Part shown: positions 49,687 through 58,546 of the stretch, one piece after another | Position numbering within the stretch: position 1 is the stretch's first letter | Layout of the letters: the number at the start of each line of letters is the position of its first letter | Source: a bacterium 1XD42-54 | GTDB lineage: Bacteria > Bacillota > Clostridia > Lachnospirales > Lachnospiraceae | Assembly (NCBI GenBank): GCA_003612585.1 | Contig: RAZH01000003.1 | Location: 164,968-228,967 of the forward strand | Length of the DNA: 64,000 nt | Direction: 5' to 3' | Notes under the pieces: generated by a model | Told to the model about the DNA's origin: nothing | The model's input: the letters and a program-made list of their open reading frames with translations, nothing else | Database searches by the model: none | Translations under genes and position numbers: made by a program

Positions 49687-51149
49687 AGCTCTCCCTCCCC
49701 TGCAAGCTGCAGTGCATACAAAACAGCCTTTGCTTTGTTCATGCATTCCTCAAATTCTTTCTCCGGTACCGAGTCTGCCACAATCCCGGCGCCGCTGCGT
49801 ACAAATACTTTTCCGTTTTTACGGTATGCAATGCGGATTGCAATACACGTATCCATATTTCCGGTAAAGTCAATGTAACCAATCGCTCCGCCATATATCC
49901 CTCGCTTATTCTTTTCCAGTTCCCCGATCAGCTGGCATGCCCGGATCTTCGGCGCTCCGGAAAGCGTGCCGGCCGGAAGCACTGCCTCCACGGCATCCAG
50001 CGCGTCAAACTCTGCCCGAATCTGCCCTCTCACCGTTGAACCGATATGCATCACATGCGAATAGCGTTCAATCGAATGCAATTTTTCCACCTGTACAGAC
50101 CCGAATTCACTGATCTTTCCAAGGTCATTCCGTCCGAGGTCAACCAGCATGTTATGCTCTGCAAGCTCCTTTTCGTCTGAAAGCAGCCCCGCCTCAAGCA
50201 TTCGGTCCTCTTCGTCTGTCTTTCCCCTTGGCCGCGTCCCCGCAAGAGGAAATGTGTGCAGCACTCCGTCCTCCAGTTTCACCAGCGTCTCCGGGGAAGC
50301 GCCTGCTATCTCTACATCCGTCCCGGAAAAATAAAACATATACGGGGAAGGATTCATGGTCCTCAAAATCCGATAGGTATTAAAAAGGCTTCCCTCAAAC
50401 GGTGCGCTCAGACAATTGGAAAGCACAATCTGGAAAATATCTCCCTCCCGGATGTAATGCTTCGCCTTCTCTACCATATCGCAGTACGCCTCTTTTCCAA
50501 ACAGAGGCTTTACCTCCCCCATCAGACGTCCGCCCGGCTCCTTTTTCTTCTGGCCGCTGCGCAGAAGCGTACACAGCTGTTCCAGTTCCATCACAGCTTT
50601 GTGATATCCGGTCTCGGGTTCTTCCAGGGACATATTTACAATCAAAATGATCTTCTGCCGGAAATTGTCAAAAGCAATTACCTTGTCAAACAACATCAGA
50701 TCCATATCTTTAAATGCTTCCGCATCTTCCACATTCCGCTTTACAGACGGCTCACTGTAGCTGAGATAATCATAAGAAAAATATCCCACAAGTCCGCCGG
50801 TAAAAGAGGGAAGATAAGAAAACCGGGGACTTTTGTAATCTTCCAGAAGCTGCCGCAAAAATACAGACGGGTTCTCTGTCCTGATTTTTATACTACCTGC
50901 CTTTATCTCGCCATCCGTACACGTGACCTCAAGCTTTGGATCAAAGCCCATAAACGTATAGCGTCCCCATTTTTCATTTTCTGCAACAGATTCCAGCATA
51001 TAGCAATGGGTTGATACATTTTTCAATATCCGCATCGCCTCTATTGGCGTACAGATATCGGAAAGAATCTCGCAGCTCACCGGTAATACTTTGTAAGATT
51101 CAAGCGCTGCAATCCGCTTTACTTCTTCCAGTTCAGGTAAAATTTTCAT
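49683..51149 (-). CDS. trpE: Anthranilate synthase component I
   Basis: EVTC..., FQIVLSNCLSAPFEG, AGTRPRGKTDEEDRMLE, AGTLSGAPKIRACQLIGELEKNKRGIYGGAIGYIDF, RSGAGIVADSVPEKEFEECMNKAKA. Confidence 0.97.
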   Translation of the reverse strand: MKILPELEEVKRIAALESYKVLPVSCEILSDICTPIEAMRILKNVSTHCYMLESVAENEKWGRYTFMGFDPKLEVTCTDGEIKAGSIKIRTENPSVFLRQLLEDYKSPRFSYLPSFTGGLVGYFSYDYLSYSEPSVKRNVEDAEAFKDMDLMLFDKVIAFDNFRQKIILIVNMSLEEPETGYHKAVMELEQLCTLLRSGQKKKEPGGRLMGEVKPLFGKEAYCDMVEKAKHYIREGDIFQIVLSNCLSAPFEGSLFNTYRILRTMNPSPYMFYFSGTDVEIAGASPETLVKLEDGVLHTFPLAGTRPRGKTDEEDRMLEAGLLSDEKELAEHNMLVDLGRNDLGKISEFGSVQVEKLHSIERYSHVMHIGSTVRGQIRAEFDALDAVEAVLPAGTLSGAPKIRACQLIGELEKNKRGIYGGAIGYIDFTGNMDTCIAIRIAYRKNGKVFVRSGAGIVADSVPEKEFEECMNKAKAVLYALQLAGEGEL

Positions 51150-51241
51150 TCCTCTGACCGCTCCCTTCTGCAAATCATAAACGTCTGCCAGAGGTTTTTA
51201 TCGCATGGGAGACGAATATTCCTTTCTTCTCCGTGTGCAAT

Positions 51242-51324
51242 CGAGTAGGGAAGATTTATCTTCCCTTACTCGCCGTGCGGGGCGCATGCCGTGAAACGGC
51301 TAATTTCCATATGCGCCCCTGCAC
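51242..51324. repeat. Palindromic multi-hairpin element in the trp leader
   Basis: CGAGTAGGGAAGAT..ATCTTCCCTTACTCG followed by GTGCGGGGCGCATG[CCGTGAAACGG]..CATATGCGCCCCTGCAC. Confidence 0.7.
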
Positions 51325-51326
51325 AT

Positions 51327-51637
51327 AAAAAAATCCCTGACAGAACAGCTCTCAAAAAAGCTTCTGTCAAGGACGAATAATCTTCATATCCGCGGTGCCA
51401 CCTTGAATTCACGGAACCTCCGTGCCCTTAGCAGGATACCTATATATCCCCGGCAACTGACGTATGCCCAACACGTTGCAGAATACTTTACCAATCCATG
51501 AATTTCTCTTATTTTTCAATCCGGCATTTGTTCTGCACCCTCAGCGGTCCATTTGACAGTCCGTTTCTCACCCGGTTCTCAGCATCCCAGGCTCTCTGTA
51601 AAGTCCTTTACTGCCTTTATCTCCGCTTCAACAGTTT
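51327..51637 (-). promoter_or_regulatory. T-box leader, tryptophan-specific by context and candidate UGG specifier
   Basis: Minus strand ATTCAAGGTGGCACCGCGG T-box sequence, terminator CTTGACAGAAGC..GCTGTTCTGTCAGGGATTTTTTT; candidate specifier in GTCAAATGGACCGCTGAGG. Confidence 0.92.
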
Positions 51638-51642
51638 AAAAC

Positions 51643-51671
51643 ATTCTACTATTTCATACCATGTTTGTCAA
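51643..51671 (-). promoter_or_regulatory. Sigma-A-type promoter of trp operon
   Basis: Minus strand TTGACA-17 nt-TAGAAT. Confidence 0.7.
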
Positions 51672-51823
51672 GAAAATATATTTAAAATGCACGAAAAAAT
51701 AGTGCAAAACTGCCTCTCTCCATTGCCTGCCGCATTTCGAACCAAACCCTTTTCCGCATAAAATCTTACATTTCGTGCAGACTATTTTCCAAAACAGATC
51801 ATTAGCTGTAAAAAGGAGCTCCT

Positions 51824-52993
51824 ATGTTAATCATCAACGGACGTATTTATACAATGACCAGAGAAAATCCTGTCATAGACTGCGGCTATCTTCGGACAAA
51901 CGGATCTAAAATCACAGAAACAGGGACCATGGACGAACTGCCAAAAGAACTTCTGCATAAATCGTCTCTGATTGATGCAAAAGGTGGCTGGGTGCTTCCA
52001 GGTCTCATTGAAGCGCACTGCCATATCGGTATCACAGAAGAAAAACAGGGGCTCATTGCAGATGACTGCAACGAACAGACGAATCCATCTACTGCGTCAC
52101 TGCGTGCAATTGACGCAGTGAATCCCATGGACCCTGCCTTTCATGATGCCATCTGTGCAGGGATTACCACAGTCATGACAGGGCCAGGAAGCGCAAATGT
52201 AATCGGCGGGCAGTCTGTCCTAATGAAAACCCAGGGACGCTGTGTAGATCAGATGATCCTTCTCGCTCCGGCTGCCATGAAAACAGCGCTCGGAGAAAAT
52301 CCGAAAACTGCTTACGGTGATCAGGGCAGCTTTCCCTCAACACGCATGGGATCTGCCGCCCTGTTGCGCCGGACTCTGTCAAATGCGCGTGCCTATTATG
52401 ATCAGAAGAAGAAACACTGTCTCACAGAAACCGATTTTTCTCTTGAAGCATGGATTCCTGTGCTTGACCGGAAAATTCCCATGAAGGTCCATGTCCACCG
52501 GGCAGACGACATCCTGACCGCCATCCGCATCGCCCGTGAATTCGATCTTGATATCACCATCGACCACGGCACGGAAAGCCACCTGATTGCAGATCTGATC
52601 AAAGACTCCGGTTTTCCTGTCATTGTCGGTCCAGGCCTCACCTCCCGCTCCAAGCTAGAAGTCCGGTACCTTGATTTTAAAACCGCAGGTATTCTGCAGA
52701 AGGCCGGTGTCACGATTGCGCTTACCACCGACCACCCGGTATCGCTCATCCAGTATCTCCCACTCTGCGCCGGTCTTGCCGTAAAAGCAGGCCTCCCACT
52801 GCTGGAAGGCCTGCGCGCTATCACCTCCGGTCCCGCCAAAATCTGCCGCGCCGAAGACCGCATCGGGACACTTGAACCCGGCAAAGACGCCGATATTGCG
52901 ATTTTTTCCGGAAATCCGATGGAGGTTTTCACCAAAACACTGTACACCATCATCGACGGTGCAATTGTCTACCAAAATCAGAATAAGCCCTAA
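51824..52993 (+). CDS. Amidohydrolase-family protein (imidazolonepropionase-like)
   Basis: LIDAKGGWVLPGLIEAHCHIG, TDHPVSL, GTLEPGKDADIAIFSGNPMEVFTK. Confidence 0.88.
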   Translation: MLIINGRIYTMTRENPVIDCGYLRTNGSKITETGTMDELPKELLHKSSLIDAKGGWVLPGLIEAHCHIGITEEKQGLIADDCNEQTNPSTASLRAIDAVNPMDPAFHDAICAGITTVMTGPGSANVIGGQSVLMKTQGRCVDQMILLAPAAMKTALGENPKTAYGDQGSFPSTRMGSAALLRRTLSNARAYYDQKKKHCLTETDFSLEAWIPVLDRKIPMKVHVHRADDILTAIRIAREFDLDITIDHGTESHLIADLIKDSGFPVIVGPGLTSRSKLEVRYLDFKTAGILQKAGVTIALTTDHPVSLIQYLPLCAGLAVKAGLPLLEGLRAITSGPAKICRAEDRIGTLEPGKDADIAIFSGNPMEVFTKTLYTIIDGAIVYQNQNKP

Positions 52994-55005
52994 GAAACCT
53001 CGAACACATACAATTCATGCAGAGCCCTTGTGGCGCTGATATACCGAAATGCAATAAAAAAGTCATTCTTTCGGTCTCCACCCACCACAAATACCTGGTC
53101 AAATTCCAGACCTTTTGCCTGATAAAAGGTTGTAACTGTAATGCCTTTTTGAAAAGCAGTACTGTCACGGTCAATGTAGAAAACCGAGTTCTCCCGCTCT
53201 TTCAGATAAGCAAAACATGCTTTTGCATCCGCCTCTGTCATAGTCAGAACTGCCGCTGTTTCATACCCTTCTTCTCCAAGCGCACTGCAGCGCAGTACCT
53301 CCTCCATTGCCTCCTCCATTGAGGAAAAACCACTCTCTGTCACCGGCTTTCCATGTCTTTTCAGATATTCAATACCGGTAAGCCCTGTCAGCTTTTGCGC
53401 GTAGGAAGCGATTTCGATTGTGTTGCGGTAACTCTTATTCAGCTCAATACACCGCACTGTCCTTCCATAAATCTCCGGAAGGAAACGCTGCACGTCCTTT
53501 GCTCCCCCGTCAACGGTCTGCGCACGATCACCCAGAATCGTCATGCTACAGGAAAACATCTGTCCCAGGATGACATATTGTAAATAAGAGTAATCTTGCA
53601 TTTCATCAATCACAAGGTGGCGGATATTTTTGCGGTTTCCGGCTCCCGAAAGCCGCTGCTTCAAATACAGAATCGGATAGACGTCCTCATACTCCAGTAT
53701 TCTCTGCTCCCGCGGCGCCCATTCCAGCACCGGCAACCCCTGTTCCTCCAGAAACCAGTTGTAAATTTTGTAGATGTCGGTCGTTACATACAGACCCATA
53801 AAACGTTCCCTCAGCTGCTCCAACGCTTCTTCCGCAAGGGTCTTACCACGCAGTGTTTCATATTCATCCACAAAATAATCCATGAGCGCTTCCATTCGCT
53901 TCAGAAGCGGTGTATCCAGAAACTTGTAATAAAAAAGTCTCGTAAGCTCCTCGGCGCTTTTTCCGAATCCTCGGTATTCGATCTCTGCAAAATCCACCAG
54001 TCGATCTTCCAGTTCAATCAAAAATCCTTCCACTGCCTGCATATACTGTTTTGACTGTTTCCACTCATAGTTTTCGGATTTTCCATGACGAATCTGATGC
54101 TCAATATAATGATAACGGTCTTCACAGTCGGATGCCACATCCTGCAACTCCCGATATGCAAACAGATCAAAGCTCATTTCCTGAATATTTTCTTCTCCCA
54201 GCTCCGGAAGCACATGTGAAATATAGTCCGAAAATACGCTGTTTGGAGACAGTACCAGGACGTTAGATGACCTGAGCCGGTCCCGGTCATGATACAGGAG
54301 ATAAGCAATCCGGTGCAGTGCAATCGAAGTCTTCCCGCTGCCTGCGGCTCCCTGAATCACCAGAATCCGATCCTTTGTATTGCGGATAATTGCATTTTGT
54401 TCCTTCTGGATTGTCCGGACAATATTTTTCAGCTGCGTGTCGCTGTTCGCCCCGAGCTCCTGCTTGAGAATATCATCGTCGATTTTCGTATCACTTTCAA
54501 ACTCATATATCATCCGGCCCTCCCGGATTTTATACTGCCATTTGGAAAGGATTTCTCCCTCTAACCGCCCTCCCGGTGCTTCATAGGAAGCCGCGCCTTT
54601 ATCATAATCATAAAACAGCCCACTAACCGGTGCTCGCCAGTCATAGATCAGAGGTACACGCCCCGTTTTTTCTGAAAAATTCCCCAGTCCGATATAAAAA
54701 TGCTCCGGCTCCTCCTCATCCTCGTACACAAAATCCACACGGCCAAAAAACGGGGACTCCAGCAGTCGTTTCATGCGCCGATACATCCTCTGATTTTCCG
54801 TATTCGCATTGACCTGTGCCAGAAGCGCCTTTTGATTATCAAAATTTTCATACCCATACTGGTCCATTTCCGTATAATTTTCCCAGTAATAGTCATGCAT
54901 ATGTTCAATATCCTTCTGCACTTCCCGGATTTTTGCTCCGATCTCCTGAATCCGTTCTTTTAAAATGCCTGTCACAAATGTAAGATACTCGGTTCCTCTG
55001 CTCAT
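52990..55005 (-). CDS. helD: UvrD/HelD-type superfamily 1 helicase
   Basis: IYDWRAPVSGLFYDY, ILVIQGAAGSGKTSIALHRIAYLLY, HLVIDEMQDYSYLQY, GITVTTFYQAKGLEFDQVFV. Confidence 0.88.
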   Translation of the reverse strand: MSRGTEYLTFVTGILKERIQEIGAKIREVQKDIEHMHDYYWENYTEMDQYGYENFDNQKALLAQVNANTENQRMYRRMKRLLESPFFGRVDFVYEDEEEPEHFYIGLGNFSEKTGRVPLIYDWRAPVSGLFYDYDKGAASYEAPGGRLEGEILSKWQYKIREGRMIYEFESDTKIDDDILKQELGANSDTQLKNIVRTIQKEQNAIIRNTKDRILVIQGAAGSGKTSIALHRIAYLLYHDRDRLRSSNVLVLSPNSVFSDYISHVLPELGEENIQEMSFDLFAYRELQDVASDCEDRYHYIEHQIRHGKSENYEWKQSKQYMQAVEGFLIELEDRLVDFAEIEYRGFGKSAEELTRLFYYKFLDTPLLKRMEALMDYFVDEYETLRGKTLAEEALEQLRERFMGLYVTTDIYKIYNWFLEEQGLPVLEWAPREQRILEYEDVYPILYLKQRLSGAGNRKNIRHLVIDEMQDYSYLQYVILGQMFSCSMTILGDRAQTVDGGAKDVQRFLPEIYGRTVRCIELNKSYRNTIEIASYAQKLTGLTGIEYLKRHGKPVTESGFSSMEEAMEEVLRCSALGEEGYETAAVLTMTEADAKACFAYLKERENSVFYIDRDSTAFQKGITVTTFYQAKGLEFDQVFVVGGDRKNDFFIAFRYISATRALHELYVFEVS

Positions 55006-55056
55006 ATTTTCTGTTCCCTCATGATTATTTCTGCATTTCCTTTCACGCTTATGCTT

Positions 55057-56604
55057 TTATTCCGGTTCTTTCAGCAATACCAGTCCCTGCCCTGTAAGTA
55101 AATATCTGCTGCTGCACACCTCTTCGATGTATTTTCTGTCATGAGAAATGCTGATAATTGCTCCCTGATACGCCTTTAATATCTCACGGATTACAGGCCC
55201 GGAAAGGGGTGAAAAATTCCGCGTCGGCTCGTCGAGAAGCAAAACGTTTGCACCGGACATGCTCATCCTCAGCAGCAGTACCTTCGCCTTTTGTCCGCCG
55301 GACAGCTCTTTCATAGGATGCTCCATTTCATCCGTTGTATACCTCATTGCTCCAAGATAAGTACGCGCTTTCGTTCGGTCCTCTCTGCTGCCAGATGGCG
55401 CAAGATACTCAATCGGTGTCTGTTCCATTTCTAGCAAGTCCTCGTAATTCTGCGGCATATAAGCCACCGAAATATCCTTCCGGCCGAGCAGTTCCCGGGC
55501 AATGCGTTTTAACAGTGTCGTCTTTCCTGTTCCGTTTGTTCCGATAATACAGACCTTCTCCGGCCCTCTTACCCGTAAGGAAATATGCTCTGCCAAAATT
55601 GTGCCGTTTTTCTCCGCCTGCAGACGCTCCAGATATAAATCCAATACCATTTTCCCGGAAGGTAAAGAGGTTCCCTCACTCATCTTCAGGAAAACAGCCC
55701 GTTCCTCCTCGGGCATCTGTGTCATCGCCACGGCTTCCCGCTCATAACGACGCTCCATAGATTTCACTGCCTTCATTTTTTTCTTCAGAAGCTGACCGCC
55801 GTGCGGGTCCTGACGTGATATGTTGCGCTGCTCGTGTTCTACTCTTTGTTGAATTCTGCGAAATTTCTCCTGCCGGATCTCTTCCTGACGCCTGTCGTTT
55901 TTTGCCTCCCGTTCCTGCGTCTCAAACTGTGACGCCCGCTGCGACAGATATGTCTGATAATCGGTACGTACGATTGTATAACGGCAGACCGTTTTTCTGC
56001 GGATTTGCTCTATATGAATGATCACATTCGCCGTCCGTTCCAGCAGCGTCTCGTCATGTGAAATATACAGTACACTCTGCTGCGTACGAAGAATCAGCTC
56101 TTCCAGCCACTCAAGCGTCTCTGTATCCAGGTCATTTGTCGGCTCATCCAAAAGCAATATGGTTGGTTCCGCCATCAGAATCCGTGCCAACTGCACCTTG
56201 ATCTTTTCCCCACCGGAAAGCGTTTTCATTTTCTGTTCCCTATAAAAAAAGTCCGGATTCATCCTGAGTCTTCCTGCCATCTGTGCAAGTGACTTTGGAT
56301 TCTGCATAAAAAACAGTGGCTCCTCACAGAAAAATTCATATACGCTTTTTTCTTTTTCTTCTACGGGAAGCTCCTGCGGCAAATATCCAATCCTCTCTCC
56401 CCTGCAAATCCGTTCACCTACCGTCTCTACATACGACTCAACCAGCAGCGGATCTGCAATCCATTTCAGCAGCGTTGATTTACCGTTTCCCTCTTCCCCG
56501 ATAATGGCCGCTTTTTCCCCTTTCTGTAAGGTAAACGAAAAATCGTCCAAAATCGTTCTCAAATCTTTTTTGTGTACAATATTTAAGTTCTTAATCTGCA
56601 GCAT
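55057..56604 (-). CDS. ABC-F family ATPase (possible antibiotic-resistance/ribosome-protection subtype)
   Basis: Two NBDs: IIGEEGNGKSTLLKWIA / LSGGEKIKVQLARIL / LLDEPTNDLDTETLEWLEELIL and IIGTNGTGKTTLLKRIA / LSGGQKAKVLLLRM; no TM segments. Start at MLQIKN (an alternative ATG is 6 nt upstream). Confidence 0.9.
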   Translation of the reverse strand: MLQIKNLNIVHKKDLRTILDDFSFTLQKGEKAAIIGEEGNGKSTLLKWIADPLLVESYVETVGERICRGERIGYLPQELPVEEKEKSVYEFFCEEPLFFMQNPKSLAQMAGRLRMNPDFFYREQKMKTLSGGEKIKVQLARILMAEPTILLLDEPTNDLDTETLEWLEELILRTQQSVLYISHDETLLERTANVIIHIEQIRRKTVCRYTIVRTDYQTYLSQRASQFETQEREAKNDRRQEEIRQEKFRRIQQRVEHEQRNISRQDPHGGQLLKKKMKAVKSMERRYEREAVAMTQMPEEERAVFLKMSEGTSLPSGKMVLDLYLERLQAEKNGTILAEHISLRVRGPEKVCIIGTNGTGKTTLLKRIARELLGRKDISVAYMPQNYEDLLEMEQTPIEYLAPSGSREDRTKARTYLGAMRYTTDEMEHPMKELSGGQKAKVLLLRMSMSGANVLLLDEPTRNFSPLSGPVIREILKAYQGAIISISHDRKYIEEVCSSRYLLTGQGLVLLKEPE

Positions 56605-56683
56605 ATACATTCCCCCTGTCGTCTGCCTGCAACGCCATATCCTGCCAGATTTTTTATTGTATCGGACAAGTCCCAATACGACA

Positions 56684-56711
56684 AAAAATCTGCTTCCGTA
56701 TCCGAAAACAG
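56684..56711 (-). terminator. Leader terminator of the ABC-F gene (attenuator)
   Basis: Minus strand CTGTTTTCG-GATA-CGGAAGCAG-ATTTTTT. Confidence 0.75.
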
Positions 56712-56959
56712 ACCCCTGCACAAAAAGAACCCTCTATCATTCATATAGCAAAAGGCTCCGAATGTCCAGTCCATCGTCTTTTCCAACGATATCGTCTATT
56801 TGGCATACACAAACAACACCTGCCGCGCAGGCATCTAAAACTGTTTGTCTGTTTCCAACCAAATAAGACTATCTGAACATTTCCTCACCCGTCCGTGCCT
56901 AACAAGGCACGTGCCTTTCTTTTCTCATTTCTATCACTTCTGTGATACAAGCGTTTGCC

Positions 56960-56988
56960 ATTATATCATATGTATTCCGTAAACGCAA
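56960..56988 (-). promoter_or_regulatory. Sigma-A-type promoter of ABC-F gene
   Basis: Minus strand TTGCGT-17 nt-TATAAT. Confidence 0.65.
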
Positions 56989-57143
56989 TATATTTCCAAT
57001 CATACGCGGAAAATCGCAGAAAATATAGGACTTTCGCCTAAAATTCAAAATAGTGTTGATTTTTGCTCCGAAATCTGTTTATCTATTATAGTAAAACGAA
57101 ATGATATTGAAAACCAATCATATTTTAGAGCGAGGTACACAAC

Positions 57144-58007
57144 ATGAAGCCTATCAAAGAAGGAAAAGTCCGCGAGATTTATGACAACGGCAACAGTCTG
57201 ATTATGGTGGCAACGGACCGTATCAGCTGTTTTGACGTTATCCTGAAAAATGCAGTAACTAAAAAGGGAACAGTTCTGACACAGATGTCCCGGTTCTGGT
57301 TTGATCTGACAAAGGATATTCTTCCAAATCATATGATTTCCACAGATGTAAACGATATGCCGGAATTTTTCCGTACAGCGGAATTTGATGGCAACAGTAT
57401 GATGTGCAGGAAGCTGAACATGCTTCCGATCGAATGCATCGTCCGTGGTTATATCACCGGAAGCGGCTGGGCCAGCTACCAGAAAGACGGCACCGTATGC
57501 GGCATCAAATTACCGGAAGGGTTAAAAGAGTCTGATAAGCTGCCAGAGCCAATCTATACACCGTCCACAAAGGCTGAAATCGGCGACCACGACGAAAATA
57601 TCTCTTATGAACAGAGTATCGCCCATCTTGAAAAATATTTTCCGGGCAAAGGCGAGGAGTACGCTGCAAAGCTTCGCGACTGTACCATCGCTCTCTATAA
57701 AAAATGCGCGGACTATGCAAGAAGCCGCGGCATCATCATTGCAGATACAAAATTTGAATTCGGTCTCGATGAAGACGGAAACATCGTAATCGGCGACGAA
57801 ATGCTGACGCCGGACAGTTCCCGTTTCTGGCCTGCAGATGAGTACGAGCCGGGGCACGGCCAGCCCTCCTTTGACAAACAGTTCGCCCGCGACTGGCTCA
57901 AAGCCAATCCGGACAATGATTGGACGCTCCCGGATGATATCGTTGAAAAGACGATTGGGAAATATCTCCAGGCATATGAAATGCTGACCGGAGAGAAGCT
58001 CGTATAA
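57144..58007 (+). CDS. purC: SAICAR synthase
   Basis: EGKVREIYDNGNSLIMVATDRISCFDVIL, ECIVRGYITGSGWASY, IIIADTKFEFGLDEDGNIVIGDEMLTPDSSRFW. Confidence 0.97.
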   Translation: MKPIKEGKVREIYDNGNSLIMVATDRISCFDVILKNAVTKKGTVLTQMSRFWFDLTKDILPNHMISTDVNDMPEFFRTAEFDGNSMMCRKLNMLPIECIVRGYITGSGWASYQKDGTVCGIKLPEGLKESDKLPEPIYTPSTKAEIGDHDENISYEQSIAHLEKYFPGKGEEYAAKLRDCTIALYKKCADYARSRGIIIADTKFEFGLDEDGNIVIGDEMLTPDSSRFWPADEYEPGHGQPSFDKQFARDWLKANPDNDWTLPDDIVEKTIGKYLQAYEMLTGEKLV

Positions 58008-58049
58008 TTAAAATAAAAATATAAAAAGAACAGAAAATTCTTCTTAAAA

Positions 58050-58106
58050 ATTGCCGCACAACAGATCTGAACCATTCAGAATCCTTGTTGTGCGGCAGTT
58101 TTTTCT
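58050..58106. terminator. Rho-independent terminator after purC
   Basis: TTGCCGCACAAC...GTTGTGCGGCAGTTTTTT. Confidence 0.8.
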
Positions 58107-58311
58107 ACTCTTCTGTATAAACGATTTCCGACTCTTCTTTTAACTGCGCGAGGCGTTCCTCCATCCTCGCGTTCGCCTTCTCTGCATAAATCTCACTTCG
58201 AAGCGCCTCGGCCAGATCCTCTGAAAGCTCCACCACGCCCTCAGGAACGTCCTTCAAATAAGATTGATGTGCCAGACGCTCTGAAACATATTGAAATTCC
58301 GAAACTGACAC
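58105..58311 (-). pseudogene. ORF with C-terminal tail of an unidentified protein, probably truncated
   Basis: GVVELSEDLAEALRSEIYAEKANARMEERLAQLKEESEIVYTEE; its 5' part overlaps the opposite-strand kinase fragment. Confidence 0.4.
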
Positions 58312-58538
58312 TTCAGCCTCTTGTAGAAAATGCGCTGAACCACGGCTACGACGGCATAAACGTACTCTGCATCCTTTCTGTCACAGGAAAAATCCGCAAT
58401 GAGCAGCTGATTCTTGAAATTTGTGATAATGGCACCGGATTTTCTGATGAAATTCTGCAGAACCTCCGCCAGCAAATCAATGATATTAATTCCGGCAAAG
58501 GTTCCATAGAAATTTCTCAAGGATGTAACCGGCTCTGA
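58255..58538 (+). pseudogene. 3' fragment of a YesM/LytS-type sensor histidine kinase
   Basis: NKIDVPDALKHIEIPKLTLQPLVENALNHGYDGI ... ICDNGTGFSDE without DHp, HAMP or sensor regions upstream. Confidence 0.75.
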
Positions 58539-58546
58539 AATCCCTC

